Assembly (NCBI GenBank): GCA_025355585.1
Contig: JANXZJ010000057.1
Span: 1 to 42,726, forward strand
Direction of reading: 5' to 3'
DNA from: Mariniphaga sp.
GTDB taxonomy: Bacteria > Bacteroidota > Bacteroidia > Bacteroidales > Prolixibacteraceae
DNA length: 42,726 nucleotides
The notes below the pieces were generated by a model. That model was not told where the DNA came from. It saw nothing but the letters and a program-made list of their open reading frames with translations, and did no database searches. This document shows positions 31,876 to 41,241 of the stretch, one piece after another (within the stretch, counting starts at the first letter, position 1; every line of letters starts with the position of its first letter). The position numbers and the translations under genes were made by a program.

Positions 31876-34395
31876 TTATTTTGATGATACAGCGGTGACA
31901 GCCTGCAAAATCCAGCCAGTGTGAGGAATCCACTGTTCGCTCCATCGCCATTCGTTGCCATTGTCTTCCATCTTGAAATCAATGCCCGAACCGTCTCCGC
32001 GACCTTCTTTCCCGGTAATGCCATTCGATATTCCGCCCCTGCCAGACCCATGTCCATACATCGAACTCATATGTGGGACGTTATTTCGGCCATAACCATA
32101 CATCATACAGATATTAAAAGGATTACTGCCCAGTACCCACGATATCAAACCGCTGGCATATTCCGCAAGCTCAGGTTTCACGCCAAACGGACCATTTCCG
32201 GGATAAACCAACCGTCCGCCCACAATAATTGCTGCAGCCAGCGAACCCAAACGTGCATCTTCTCCCTGCCACCACCAGCCACTTTCATTTTCGTGCGGAA
32301 TGAAAAATCCATTCTGAACTATTCCATGATAGAGAAAACTTTGGCGCGCATATCCGAAAGGATTAACAACTTCATGAGTGACTTTCAGGTTATAATCGAT
32401 GGCCGTTTTAATAGTCGCAAGTGCTGTCTTCCTATCTTTCAAATCCGTTTCCTTATCGAGGTACCGGGCTAATGAAATGATTGGCAATCCCGCATCGGCA
32501 GCATGCCAGAACGGGCGATTCGAGTCATTTGCAATGAAATAACCATCTGGCGAAAGCCTTTTGTTCAAGTTCGAAGCACGTTTCCGGGCTTCATCGCGGT
32601 AAAGATCTTTCCCCGTCGCGATCCAAAGTTCCGAGGCTGCGATCAGCGCACAATAATCGTCAATCACATTGTCTTTGCCGTCGTCGGCATATTTGGTACT
32701 AAATTGCAGCAAATGGGTAAACGCCCGCTCCGCAGCTTCAAGGTATTGTTTCGAAGTAAAATCACCGTTGCGGTTCCACTGCGATATGCGAGCCAGGGCA
32801 GCAGTCGCCATTCCGCCACCTTCGCGCCAGGCACACTGGTAATCGGAGGTAGTTTTGCTGTCGGCCAGTAAACCAACAACGCGTCGCGCCTTCGGATCTT
32901 TATTGAAATAACTGAAAACGGTCATATAGAAATATCCTTCCGGCGAAAGTGAGCGCATGATATAGTCGGCTCCGTAAAGCGCCTCATTTGCCAGCGATTC
33001 TTTCGCCCCGATCTGAGTCAACAAACCAGGAAGCCGCTCTGTAGTATTGATCATCGACCAGGTAACCATCGGGATTTGCTGGGGTGACATATAATTGGTG
33101 TATGCCAGGTGCGAGAAGTATTTGCTGATGTCGCCCGATGCATCGCACCACCCTCCATGGAGATCGACTGTTTTATCACTTCCGTAAAGAATCAGTTTTT
33201 TATCAGCCTCAAGCTCCTGCGGCGAATTGGCCCGCTGATGATAAAAGAAGTTGACAATGGCAGGAATAGCTATCTTTCCCAATGCATTTTCTTCAATCCT
33301 AAAATCGTACGATTCAACATCTTTTCCTTTGCCGGCAACGCGGATTTTGTAATAACCAGCCTGCTGAAGAGATGAAAAATCAAGTTTGCTGTACCACACA
33401 TTTATATGCCAATCAGCTACTTGTTCCGATTTTCCAGTCAGACCTGAATAAACAACCTGGCCTGTGATTGCATTCACGATCTGAAATATCGGTTTCCCAG
33501 ATAAAGCAACATTGCTTTTGACAAATGCAGTTTTTGGGCTCTCCAGGTTATAGGCAACCTGGTTGGCAAGAATTGTCATCTCCTGGTTTAAAGATTGGTC
33601 AAGATTGCGCTGTTCCCTGTTTTCCGTCCTTGAAGCAGCCCATAAAATGGCATCACGCATCAGGATGGCGAAATTGGGATCTGAACAAACGGATGCATCA
33701 TGGCCAATGCCGATATACAATGCCCGGTCGTATTTCGGATTCGTCCAGATAATTGGGTGATCTCCCATGGGTTTCACCTGTTTGAATGAAGTTTCATCGG
33801 CTATTGCCAGCACGTGCACATTGGGGCGCGGACTTTTATCGAATTCATACCATTCGTCATGCACCTTAAACGAAGCCGGTAAGTTTTTTGTAACCGGGTG
33901 GTTATGGTCTTCAATGATCAAACTTCCCTCCTGAAAAGCCGGATGTGGCGTATAAACGATATCGCCCATCAATGTTTCGAACCACTGCCAGTAAGGTGTT
34001 TTAGGATCAATAAACGATTTGCCCGTGAGTCCCGCTGCGTGAATACCAATCCATCCATCTCCCCGTGAAATGAATTGCTGGATAGAGAACTGTTGTTGCT
34101 GAGTCAGATCAAATGGTGCCAAATGCAGTTGAACGAATACCTGGTAGTTTGAAAGATTCTGCTCGGTGATCACATTGGCATCGCGCGTAAAATCAACTTC
34201 AAAATTGTTGATAGCTGCCAGTTTTTCGAAAAAAGGTTTGGCGGCTATAATCATTGCATCATGATCTGGATCGCTTGAAGCAACAACCAGCACCTTAAAC
34301 GGAACATTTTGTGCCGTTAAACCTTGAAAGCATCCCATCCACAAGGCCAAGAATAAAATAATCGTCAGTAAAATTTTAGGCTGGTTATTCTTCAT
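31876..34395 (-). CDS. ThuA domain fused to an Ig-like domain and a GH9 glycoside hydrolase
   Basis: 839 residues. A signal peptide covers 1-29. A ThuA domain follows at about 33-255 (KVLVVASSDPDHDAMI, GDGWIGIHAAGLTG, HDEWYEFDKSPRPNVHVLA). A CelD-N-type immunoglobulin-like domain is at about 270-370 (NQVAYNLESPKTAFV). A GH9 catalytic domain spans about 375-839. The GH9 catalytic-base region is GGWCDASGDISKY (414-426; Asp418 and Asp422, with one residue more than the usual DAGD). Near the C-terminus NGNEWRWSEQWIPHTGWILQ (813-832) offers the general-acid Glu. GH9 enzymes cleave beta-1,4 glucans or exo-act on oligosaccharides. The fusion suggests that the ThuA part works on the sugar the hydrolase releases, which is inference. 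It leads a two-gene operon. Confidence 0.9.
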   Translation of the reverse strand: MKNNQPKILLTIILFLALWMGCFQGLTAQNVPFKVLVVASSDPDHDAMIIAAKPFFEKLAAINNFEVDFTRDANVITEQNLSNYQVFVQLHLAPFDLTQQQQFSIQQFISRGDGWIGIHAAGLTGKSFIDPKTPYWQWFETLMGDIVYTPHPAFQEGSLIIEDHNHPVTKNLPASFKVHDEWYEFDKSPRPNVHVLAIADETSFKQVKPMGDHPIIWTNPKYDRALYIGIGHDASVCSDPNFAILMRDAILWAASRTENREQRNLDQSLNQEMTILANQVAYNLESPKTAFVKSNVALSGKPIFQIVNAITGQVVYSGLTGKSEQVADWHINVWYSKLDFSSLQQAGYYKIRVAGKGKDVESYDFRIEENALGKIAIPAIVNFFYHQRANSPQELEADKKLILYGSDKTVDLHGGWCDASGDISKYFSHLAYTNYMSPQQIPMVTWSMINTTERLPGLLTQIGAKESLANEALYGADYIMRSLSPEGYFYMTVFSYFNKDPKARRVVGLLADSKTTSDYQCAWREGGGMATAALARISQWNRNGDFTSKQYLEAAERAFTHLLQFSTKYADDGKDNVIDDYCALIAASELWIATGKDLYRDEARKRASNLNKRLSPDGYFIANDSNRPFWHAADAGLPIISLARYLDKETDLKDRKTALATIKTAIDYNLKVTHEVVNPFGYARQSFLYHGIVQNGFFIPHENESGWWWQGEDARLGSLAAAIIVGGRLVYPGNGPFGVKPELAEYASGLISWVLGSNPFNICMMYGYGRNNVPHMSSMYGHGSGRGGISNGITGKEGRGDGSGIDFKMEDNGNEWRWSEQWIPHTGWILQAVTAVSSK

Positions 34396-34542
34396 CGCAA
34401 AACAGCTTAGTTAATTAGTTCATTTACAGAAGAAAGGTTGCTCCTTCAATTGATGGATAAATATAATCAAAGGCCAAGTTCAAACCAAACTCTCAAATGG
34501 GTCGGATCAATTAAAATCGGACCAATCAATATTAAAAGAACA

Positions 34543-34577
34543 AGCCAGCAAAACGGCTATTTACCTTTTCGCTGGCT
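34543..34577 (-). terminator. Terminator of the IMP dehydrogenase gene
   Basis: AGCCAGC (34543-34549) and GCTGGCT (34571-34577), extended by A/T pairs with one bulge. On the minus strand it is followed by a T-rich stretch. The rest of 34396-34644 has no gene. Confidence 0.75.
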
Positions 34578-34644
34578 GTGTTATTTGATTTTATAAATAT
34601 TTAGGATCGTTAGAAACTGTTTTCTCCAATAAAACCAACAGCAA

Positions 34645-36141
34645 TTAACTGTTAGCCTCTTTTAAGATAACGTCGTGTGCTCCGCCTTCAATAATACTGG
34701 TTGCAGAAACCAAGGTTATTTTGGCCTTTTCCTGTAATTCAGGGATCGAAATGGCTCCACAACTACACATCGTAGATTTTATTTTTCCCAATGTCGTATC
34801 AAGATTATCTTTCAGCTTTCCGGCATACGGCACATAACTGTCGACGCCCTCTTCGAATTTAAGTGACTCATTTCCACCAAAATCGTAACGTTGCCAGTTC
34901 CGTGCGCGGTTCGATCCCTCTCCCCAATACTCTTTCACGTAACTGTTGCCAATCTTCAGTTTTTTCGTCGGACTCTCATCGAAACGGGCAAAATATCGGC
35001 CCATCATCAGAAAATCGACCCCCATTGCGATCGCCAAAACCATATGGTAATCGTGGACAATACCACCATCGCTGCAAAGCGGAATATAGATGCCTGTTGC
35101 TTCGAAATACTCTTTGCGTGCCTGGGCAACCTCTACGATTGCTGTTGCCTGTCCGCGACCAATCCCTTTTTGCTCACGTGTGATACAGATTGAACCACCA
35201 CCAATACCGACTTTAATAAAATCGGCTCCGGCTTGTACGAGGTAAAGAAATCCGGCTGTGTCGACCACATTACCTGCTCCTACCTTCGTCTGTTCTCCGA
35301 AATTCGCTTTGATATATTGGATTGTTTCGGCCTGCCACTCGGAAAAGCCATCCGAGGAATCAATACAGAGAACGTCTACACCTGCATTTAAAAGGGCAGG
35401 AACACGTTCTTTATAGTCACGTGAGTTAATACCCGCACCCACGCAAAGCTTCTTATTGTTATCCGACAGTTCGTTTAAATTGTCCTGATGGTCGTCGTAA
35501 TCCTTGCGGAAGACAAAATACTGCAAGTGTTGCTTGTCGTCGATAATCGGAAGGCAATTCAGTTTGTGTTCCCATACAATGTCATTTGCTGTATTCAGCG
35601 AGATTCCATGTTTTCCTACGATCAGTTTTGAGAATGGTGTCATAAACTCTTCGACACGTTTATCCAAACTATCTTTCGAGACCCTGTAATCGCGGCTGGT
35701 TACCAAACCAAGTAATTTTCCGTTAGCAAGTCCGTCTTCAGTAATACCAATCGTTGAATGACCTGTCTTTTTCAACATCTCAAGAACATCTGCCAAACTG
35801 TTATTGGGAGTAAGATTTGAATCACTCACAACAAATCCGGCCTTGAATTTCTTTACCCGCTGAACCATGTCAACCTGGCTTTCGATGGATTGTGATCCGA
35901 AGATAAAAGACAAACCTCCGTTACGGGCCAGGGCAATTGCAAGATTATGGTCCGAAACAGACTGCATAATTGCCGAAACCATTGGAATATTCAGCTCAAT
36001 ATCCGATTTTTCGCCTTTCGCAAATTTAACAAGGGGTACTTTCAACGAGACATTAGCGGGAAAACACTCTTTTGTAGTCAGACCCGGAATAAGGAGATAC
36101 TCGTTAAATGTTCTGGATACATCATTAAAGAATTGTGCCAT
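34645..36141 (-). CDS. guaB: IMP dehydrogenase, Bacteroidota form
   Basis: 498 residues from ATG 36141; a TTG five codons upstream is not needed. It oxidises IMP to XMP with NAD+, the committed step to GMP. The barrel start has [16 protein letters not shown]. An inserted CBS-pair-like region runs from about 95 to 215 ([10 protein letters not shown]). The catalytic loop [18 protein letters not shown] has Cys319, and the flap includes [13 protein letters not shown]. The [12 protein letters not shown] loop differs from the GPGSICTTR of common GuaB, a variant I associate with a second IMPDH type in this phylum. The possibility of a relaxed or GMP-reductase-like activity cannot be excluded. It is transcribed alone. 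Confidence 0.9.
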   Translation of the reverse strand: MAQFFNDVSRTFNEYLLIPGLTTKECFPANVSLKVPLVKFAKGEKSDIELNIPMVSAIMQSVSDHNLAIALARNGGLSFIFGSQSIESQVDMVQRVKKFKAGFVVSDSNLTPNNSLADVLEMLKKTGHSTIGITEDGLANGKLLGLVTSRDYRVSKDSLDKRVEEFMTPFSKLIVGKHGISLNTANDIVWEHKLNCLPIIDDKQHLQYFVFRKDYDDHQDNLNELSDNNKKLCVGAGINSRDYKERVPALLNAGVDVLCIDSSDGFSEWQAETIQYIKANFGEQTKVGAGNVVDTAGFLYLVQAGADFIKVGIGGGSICITREQKGIGRGQATAIVEVAQARKEYFEATGIYIPLCSDGGIVHDYHMVLAIAMGVDFLMMGRYFARFDESPTKKLKIGNSYVKEYWGEGSNRARNWQRYDFGGNESLKFEEGVDSYVPYAGKLKDNLDTTLGKIKSTMCSCGAISIPELQEKAKITLVSATSIIEGGAHDVILKEANS

Positions 36142-36202
36142 AACATTATAATTCAAAGTGAATATACATTTCAGCAGAAATACCTGCGTTACGAAAATTT
36201 TG

Positions 36203-36233
36203 CGAAAGTAACGAACTTGGGAAACTTATTCAA
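36203..36233 (-). promoter_or_regulatory. Promoter of the IMP dehydrogenase gene
   Basis: On the minus strand, TTG at 36233-36231, a 20-bp spacer, then TACTTTCG at 36210-36203 (one mismatch from TAnnTTTG). The remaining gap to 36472 shows nothing else recognisable. Confidence 0.5.
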
Positions 36234-36472
36234 GAAGAAAACCAGGAAACATTCAGAGTTCATGATTTCTTATCATGACCGATTCATTTTTTTTGTCAAT
36301 GGGATTATCTGAAAGTATAATTACTTGACGCTGGCAGGTCGTTGACACAGTCTGCAGGGTCGAATATCAGGTAAAATTTCTGAAATTAACAATTCGCAGT
36401 TCAATACAATTGTATCACATTCTGTATAACAAGTACAAGCATATTATATCTGATGAACTTGAAAACTAAAAT

Positions 36473-38650
36473 CTACAACTTAAAGAAAAATCCAAATTTA
36501 TAAGCAAAGTTTTCGTGGATCGAACTGAACTGGTATGGGCCATAACGGTAATAAATGCCAGCACCCCATGAAAGGTAGTTCATGCGCAAAAGGTTATTTA
36601 CCTCAAAACCTGATTCATAAAAGCCTCTGCGGTAATCCTGAAGATTGAACTTCTTTTGGTATTCATCATTCAACTGACCGAAGCCGATATTTTGAGCAAA
36701 TATAATGGCTGGTTGCTTTTGGAAGGTTTTTGGGAACATCCAGGTGCTAAAATCGTGTCGGAAATGTACAGCCGCATATTTGCCAGCTGAAAATTCGTTC
36801 AGTTGCATTGTCCCAAAAGAGAAGGGCGCTGCCAACGAAAAAGTGCCGGCAAAACTTCCATAACTGTTGAAATATTCAATGACTGGTGCGTCTTGTGTCA
36901 TTATTCCCCCACGAAACACAATAGTGGAGGTTCCAAACTCTTCAACGGGGAGATTAAATTTTCCTTTGATTTCTATTTTTGAATACTGATAGTCCCCGCG
37001 TAATACTTTAAGTCCTTGAATAATTGTAAGGTAAAAATCCGATTTCGGAATGTTCATCTCCTTTTGCCGGCCATCCTCGATTTGAAGAACAATCCCGGGA
37101 GTGTACCTTAATTGCAAGCCGGTTCTTGTCAGATTGACTGGGGTGAAAGGGTGTTCTTTTAAAAATTGTGTATTTTGCTCGGAGTGGTTTTCAGAAAGAT
37201 CGCCAAACAGATAATAATCTAATTCTTTAAATGGCCGGTACTCGACGCCGGTTGAGTACCGTTTTGTGGCATACATGTTCTTAATGAGCAAATAACGATA
37301 ACTTTCAGGATTAAGTAATGTTTTTGTTTCCAAAAATTCTGGTTCACCTAATTCCATATTTACATCTTTGTAAGCCAGTTGAAACCTTAAGTCAGAATCT
37401 TTTGAAGGGTATAAATTAATCCATTCTCCATTTCTGATTGACCCGTTTTTTACTCCGTAACTAATATATCCCCCGAATGTGATGTACTTTGAAAGCAATC
37501 TGTTAGTTTCACCGCCTACTCCTAATTTTAGCCCTTCAAAAATATTATAGCCAAATAACCGGTTATAGTCAAGATTAAAATAACGCAGTGGAATCTTGCC
37601 TTCAGTGATAAACCTGATTAGTTTGGTCTGCTGGTTGCGATTTTCAGCGATTATCGCACTATCAGTTTTAAAATGAGAGATTGAATCTTTTTGATTTATT
37701 GGGATATAGATATAATTGTTAGGTGATAATGCAGGTTTCGGAGCTGTCTTGGATGAGAGCTGTGCAGCAGTTCTAAAATCAGAGGGACTTAGCGCCGGAT
37801 TAATCTGTTGCTGATAAATGTTGATGTTACTCTCCGCAATAAGGTCGTCTTTTATGGTCGCTGATTTATCAATCGCGTTTTTCCTTTTGAAGAAAATCTT
37901 AATATTTATATCCGAAGGCAACCATTTACCATTCAATTGTTCAAAGTTTTGATGAATGACGAGCATTGGTTCCTGAAGATCGTTTTGGGTTGAATGAGCT
38001 TTAATTTCCCGGACAGCAAATGCTTTTGAATCAATTAATGCCGTTCCAATGAATCCATCTAAATGCTTGCCCAACTTTGGCTGAAAGGAGATCTTATGAA
38101 GTATATCACCGTCGGCTGCAATCGAATCGTTCGAAATGTAGTCGTAATTAGCGAATTCCGATAGCGAAAACGGGGATGAATAGCTCTTATTAAATAGGTT
38201 AATAGTAGGTTTTAATAGCGAGACCTCACTTAAACTGAAGGCTAATTTTGTGAATGAACCGTCATCTTTTCCTTCAGTCCTGGCAGATAGAATTTCAGAT
38301 TGATTAAAGTCAGGCTTCAAACGTTTTTGTAAAGTCAGGGTTTCTGTGGAAAATGTATATAAACTATTATTTTGATTTATTAAGTTTTCTGTTATATCTG
38401 TCTTCAACCGATCTCCAATTGGTGAAAGAATCGTTTTTATACGAAAGCGGTGGTAGGTGAAAGCACTGTAGCTGTTTAAAGATGAGGGGTTTTGTTCGGG
38501 AAGATGAAGTAGAACCATTTTTAGGATTGCTTCTGCAGATTGGGATACAACCGAATCGGCTAATTGTTTGGTGCTGGCGAAACTAGTGCCACTCATCACC
38601 AAAATCGTTGCAACGGTAATAATGCTACTCTTCAGTTTCATCCAGTTCAT
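36473..38650 (-). CDS. DUF5686-type outer-membrane protein
   Basis: 725 residues from ATG 38650 (the ATG at 38641 is also possible; a TTG at 38662 is not favoured). The signal peptide is about 1-27 (SSIITVATILVMSGTSFA). A periplasmic part to about 330 holds SLSEFANYDYISNDSIAADGDILHKISFQPK and AFAVREIKAH, in the manner of DUF5686 proteins. The following beta-barrel (IRFITEGKIPLRYFNLDYNRLFGYNIFEGLKLGVGGETN, GVEYRPFKELDYYLFGDL) ends in a C-terminal aromatic FGFFFKL. The usual N-terminal carboxypeptidase-D regulatory-like domain is missing. Function is unknown. The start overlaps the 3' end of the membrane-protein gene by 26 bp, so translation is probably coupled in the sigma-factor operon. Confidence 0.85.
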   Translation of the reverse strand: MNWMKLKSSIITVATILVMSGTSFASTKQLADSVVSQSAEAILKMVLLHLPEQNPSSLNSYSAFTYHRFRIKTILSPIGDRLKTDITENLINQNNSLYTFSTETLTLQKRLKPDFNQSEILSARTEGKDDGSFTKLAFSLSEVSLLKPTINLFNKSYSSPFSLSEFANYDYISNDSIAADGDILHKISFQPKLGKHLDGFIGTALIDSKAFAVREIKAHSTQNDLQEPMLVIHQNFEQLNGKWLPSDINIKIFFKRKNAIDKSATIKDDLIAESNINIYQQQINPALSPSDFRTAAQLSSKTAPKPALSPNNYIYIPINQKDSISHFKTDSAIIAENRNQQTKLIRFITEGKIPLRYFNLDYNRLFGYNIFEGLKLGVGGETNRLLSKYITFGGYISYGVKNGSIRNGEWINLYPSKDSDLRFQLAYKDVNMELGEPEFLETKTLLNPESYRYLLIKNMYATKRYSTGVEYRPFKELDYYLFGDLSENHSEQNTQFLKEHPFTPVNLTRTGLQLRYTPGIVLQIEDGRQKEMNIPKSDFYLTIIQGLKVLRGDYQYSKIEIKGKFNLPVEEFGTSTIVFRGGIMTQDAPVIEYFNSYGSFAGTFSLAAPFSFGTMQLNEFSAGKYAAVHFRHDFSTWMFPKTFQKQPAIIFAQNIGFGQLNDEYQKKFNLQDYRRGFYESGFEVNNLLRMNYLSWGAGIYYRYGPYQFSSIHENFAYKFGFFFKL

Positions 38651-39305
38651 GCAACGTCCCAATAAGTTGTTGGCGGTATTTCCCGTATAAAGAGTTGAAT
38701 CCTTTGTGAAAAATGTAAAAAACTAAACCAATCAAGGCAGCCATTACCAAAAGAATCAGAAATCCTGCCATGATTAACCTGGGGCTGCCCATGGTTTCGG
38801 GGCCAGACATTGATTTGATACCTTCCCAGACACCCATTACGAATCCGGCGCTCTCCGCACACGAAAAAACGATCAGTGCCAGATAGAACTCTTTCTTGAA
38901 AGTATCGAGGAGCTGAACCACTTTTCTTAAAGCTACTGGTATATTATCGGCAGCCAGATTTTTAATTTTTAATTTTTGAAACCGATAAACAAAGAGAATA
39001 AAGGTTAGCATTATGATGCAATTAACAATTACTCCGATTATTTGGATTGAGAAGGGAGTAGGAATATGTTCATTCAGGTAGAAAGGGAAGATGCGTTCAT
39101 ATGGTATGTATTGGTCTGAAATTGTGAGCAATAGGAATATTCCCAACAGCCAGAATCCTGTTCTGACGTTGCGTTCCAACTTCGAAAGAATTCCGGAACC
39201 CTTTTTTTGAAGCATTTGCCGGATCTCATCTGCATTCACCAAATGGCTCTGATCTTTCGCTTCTGAGACTTTTCCCCAGGCTGTTTTAAGTTCGTTCAGT
39301 TCCAT
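38625..39305 (-). CDS. Membrane protein, probable anti-sigma partner
   Basis: 226 residues. A soluble N-terminal helix region of about 50 residues (MELNELKTAWGKV...VNADEIRQMLQKKGSGILSKLERNVR) is followed by four likely membrane helices (about 50-65, 85-107, 140-157, 178-197) and a short acidic tail. Bacteroidota operons often place such an ELKTAW-type membrane protein behind an ECF sigma factor; I infer an anti-sigma role from this context, and the N-terminus would face the cytoplasm to bind sigma. It has no FecR periplasmic domain. It overlaps the sigma gene by 10 bp and the DUF5686 gene by 26 bp. Confidence 0.75.
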   Translation of the reverse strand: MELNELKTAWGKVSEAKDQSHLVNADEIRQMLQKKGSGILSKLERNVRTGFWLLGIFLLLTISDQYIPYERIFPFYLNEHIPTPFSIQIIGVIVNCIIMLTFILFVYRFQKLKIKNLAADNIPVALRKVVQLLDTFKKEFYLALIVFSCAESAGFVMGVWEGIKSMSGPETMGSPRLIMAGFLILLVMAALIGLVFYIFHKGFNSLYGKYRQQLIGTLHELDETEE

Positions 39306-39793
39306 TTGTTTTTTCCTTTAATGAGCAATTCCAGTTTCTTTTTAATTCTATTCATTTTCACCCGTACATAATTCTGCGTAATGCCGGCGATTTCAGCGAT
39401 CTCCTCGTATGATTTATCTTCAAGATACAGAAGGATAATCGATTTTTCAATTCCGGTTAGCTGACCAATCGCTGTGTGAAGTAGATTTAGATTTTCTTCG
39501 AGCTCATAATCGTAATTGTCATCGATAATGGATGGTATCTCTCTGACAAATAGTGCATTTGCTGTTTGCCTGCTTCCTCTTTTATAGGCCGTAATAGCCG
39601 TATTGATAGCTACACGGTACATCCATGTCGAAAATTTTGATTGCTCTTTGAAAGTTCCATACGATTTCCAGAGTTGGATCAATATTTCCTGAAAAAGGTC
39701 TTTCCGGTCATCCACATTGTCACAATAAATTCTTGTAACCTTATGAATGATACCTTGATTGACCGTAATATTCCGAAGAAATTCCTCTTTCAC
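39296..39793 (-). CDS. ECF-type RNA polymerase sigma factor
   Basis: 165 residues with both sigma-70 parts. Region 2 is at about 5-75 (NQGIIHKVTRIYCDNVDDRKDLFQEILIQLWKSYGTFKEQSKFSTWMYRVAINTAITAYK). Region 4 is at about 105-160 (LTGIEKSIILLYLEDKSYEEIAEIAGITQNYVRVKMNRIKKKL), the helix-turn-helix that reads the -35 element. The start codon is GTG at 39793 (no in-frame ATG upstream fits). It is the first gene of a three-gene overlapping operon with a membrane protein and an outer-membrane DUF5686 protein, so it likely responds to an envelope signal and controls its own operon. Confidence 0.93.
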   Translation of the reverse strand: MKEEFLRNITVNQGIIHKVTRIYCDNVDDRKDLFQEILIQLWKSYGTFKEQSKFSTWMYRVAINTAITAYKRGSRQTANALFVREIPSIIDDNYDYELEENLNLLHTAIGQLTGIEKSIILLYLEDKSYEEIAEIAGITQNYVRVKMNRIKKKLELLIKGKNKWN

Positions 39794-39927
39794 ACGTTTA
39801 TTAGTAAGGGTTATTAATAAAACATTACAGGGAATATTCAGTTTTGCGCAGGACAGGGAAAAATTGAGGGGTAGGAATTAACCTTCCTTTCTTCTCAATT
39901 TCTCTCCTTTATGCCTTTGAGTTCTTT

Positions 39928-41088
39928 CTATTTCGAAGTCATCTTCAGAAGACTTACTTCTTCTTCAGTAAGATAACGCCATCTTCCGCGTGGAAGATCT
40001 TTCTTTGTTAAGCCGCAAAAATACACCCTGTCGAGTTTATCTACTTTATATCCAAGATGTTCGAAAATCCTACGTACAATTTTATTTTTGCCCGAATGGA
40101 TCTCTATTCCCACCTGTTTTTTATCATCTTCACTCACATAGCTTACAGAATCGGCGACTACAAAACCGTCTTCAAGGTTAACCCCGTCAACAATTTCCTG
40201 GAGATGATTCTTTGAAACAGCTCGATCTAAAAACACATGGTAGATTTTTTTACGGTTGTATTTTGGGTGTGTCAACCGTTTTGTCATATCTCCGTCGTTT
40301 GTGAAGAGCAATAGCCCTGTTGTACTTTTGTCCAATCGACCAACAGGATAAATCCTTTCGGTGCAAGCATTTGCAATAAGTTCCATCACCGTTTTGTCAG
40401 CGTGCGGATCTTCAAGAGTTGTAACGTATCCTTTTGGTTTATTCAACAATACATATACCTTTTTCTCTGCAGATATGACTCTGCCGTTGAAACTTACAAG
40501 CTCGCCCGGCAAAACCTGGTGTCCCATTTCTGAAACAATTTTTCCGTTAATGGTTACACAGCCGGTTGCGATAAATGTATCCGCTTCACGTCGGGAACAA
40601 AGTCCGGCATTGGCAATGTACCGATTCAAACGCATTGATCCAGGTTCTCTTTTTGCCTGAGACGATCTTGGAGTCAATGGCCTTTTTGCCGAGTTAAATT
40701 CGTTGTTAAGGTTTTGTTTGCCAAATTTACCACGCAGAACTTTACCCGTTTCATTCACAAATTGGTCTGAATCGGCTCCCTCAAATTTCCGCTCCGGGCG
40801 CTTTTCGATTACATTTCGGCGGAAGACGTCAGATGTACGTTCTTTAAATGGCCGGCTACTTCCCGTTGTGTTTGGCTTGGATCCCGAGGTGGTCTTTAGA
40901 ACTTTCTTTTTTCCGTCTCTCTTTCCTCCTGTTAATTCCCTTGAATCGGTGCGACTTCCGTAAGGTTTTCTGCCCTGGTCGCTTGAAGCGGACTCTCCTT
41001 TTTTGACGCGGGGTCTTGTCCCCGGCTCACGATTCCCGACGGTACGCTTGTCAGGGCGTTCCTGTCCTCTTTCTCTTCTAATGATCAT
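39928..41088 (-). CDS. rluB: rRNA pseudouridine synthase, RluB/RsuA type, with long basic N-terminal extension
   Basis: 386 residues. Residues 1 to about 148 are a disordered, Arg/Lys/Gly/Ser-rich extension (RRERGQERPDKR, GGKRDGKKKVLKTT). The S4 RNA-binding domain is at about 150-200 (SMRLNRYIANAGLCSRREAD). The pseudouridine synthase domain runs from about 210 to 375, with catalytic Asp253 in PVGRLDKSTTGLLLFTNDG. RluB makes pseudouridine 2605 of 23S rRNA; RluE/RluF/RsuA share this layout, so the exact target is uncertain. The extension should bind rRNA. Such extensions are common in the phylum but vary greatly. It is divergent from glmM. Confidence 0.9.
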   Translation of the reverse strand: MIIRRERGQERPDKRTVGNREPGTRPRVKKGESASSDQGRKPYGSRTDSRELTGGKRDGKKKVLKTTSGSKPNTTGSSRPFKERTSDVFRRNVIEKRPERKFEGADSDQFVNETGKVLRGKFGKQNLNNEFNSAKRPLTPRSSQAKREPGSMRLNRYIANAGLCSRREADTFIATGCVTINGKIVSEMGHQVLPGELVSFNGRVISAEKKVYVLLNKPKGYVTTLEDPHADKTVMELIANACTERIYPVGRLDKSTTGLLLFTNDGDMTKRLTHPKYNRKKIYHVFLDRAVSKNHLQEIVDGVNLEDGFVVADSVSYVSEDDKKQVGIEIHSGKNKIVRRIFEHLGYKVDKLDRVYFCGLTKKDLPRGRWRYLTEEEVSLLKMTSK

Positions 41089-41241
41089 TTCTTAATTCCT
41101 TGACTTATTATTAATTCGGGTGCAAATGTCGGAAAAAAATCCCGAAATTGAACTAAAATATTTTATTCGGGGAATAATCCTTTGAATAATTAACCCGATT
41201 TAACAACTTTGCAGTTCTAAAATCTAAAAATAACACATAAC

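Noticed and set aside
31854..32057. Longer N-terminus for the second ThuA protein
   Set aside because: It would overlap the end of the ThuA-GH9 gene by about 180 bp, and a clean signal peptide begins at 31853.
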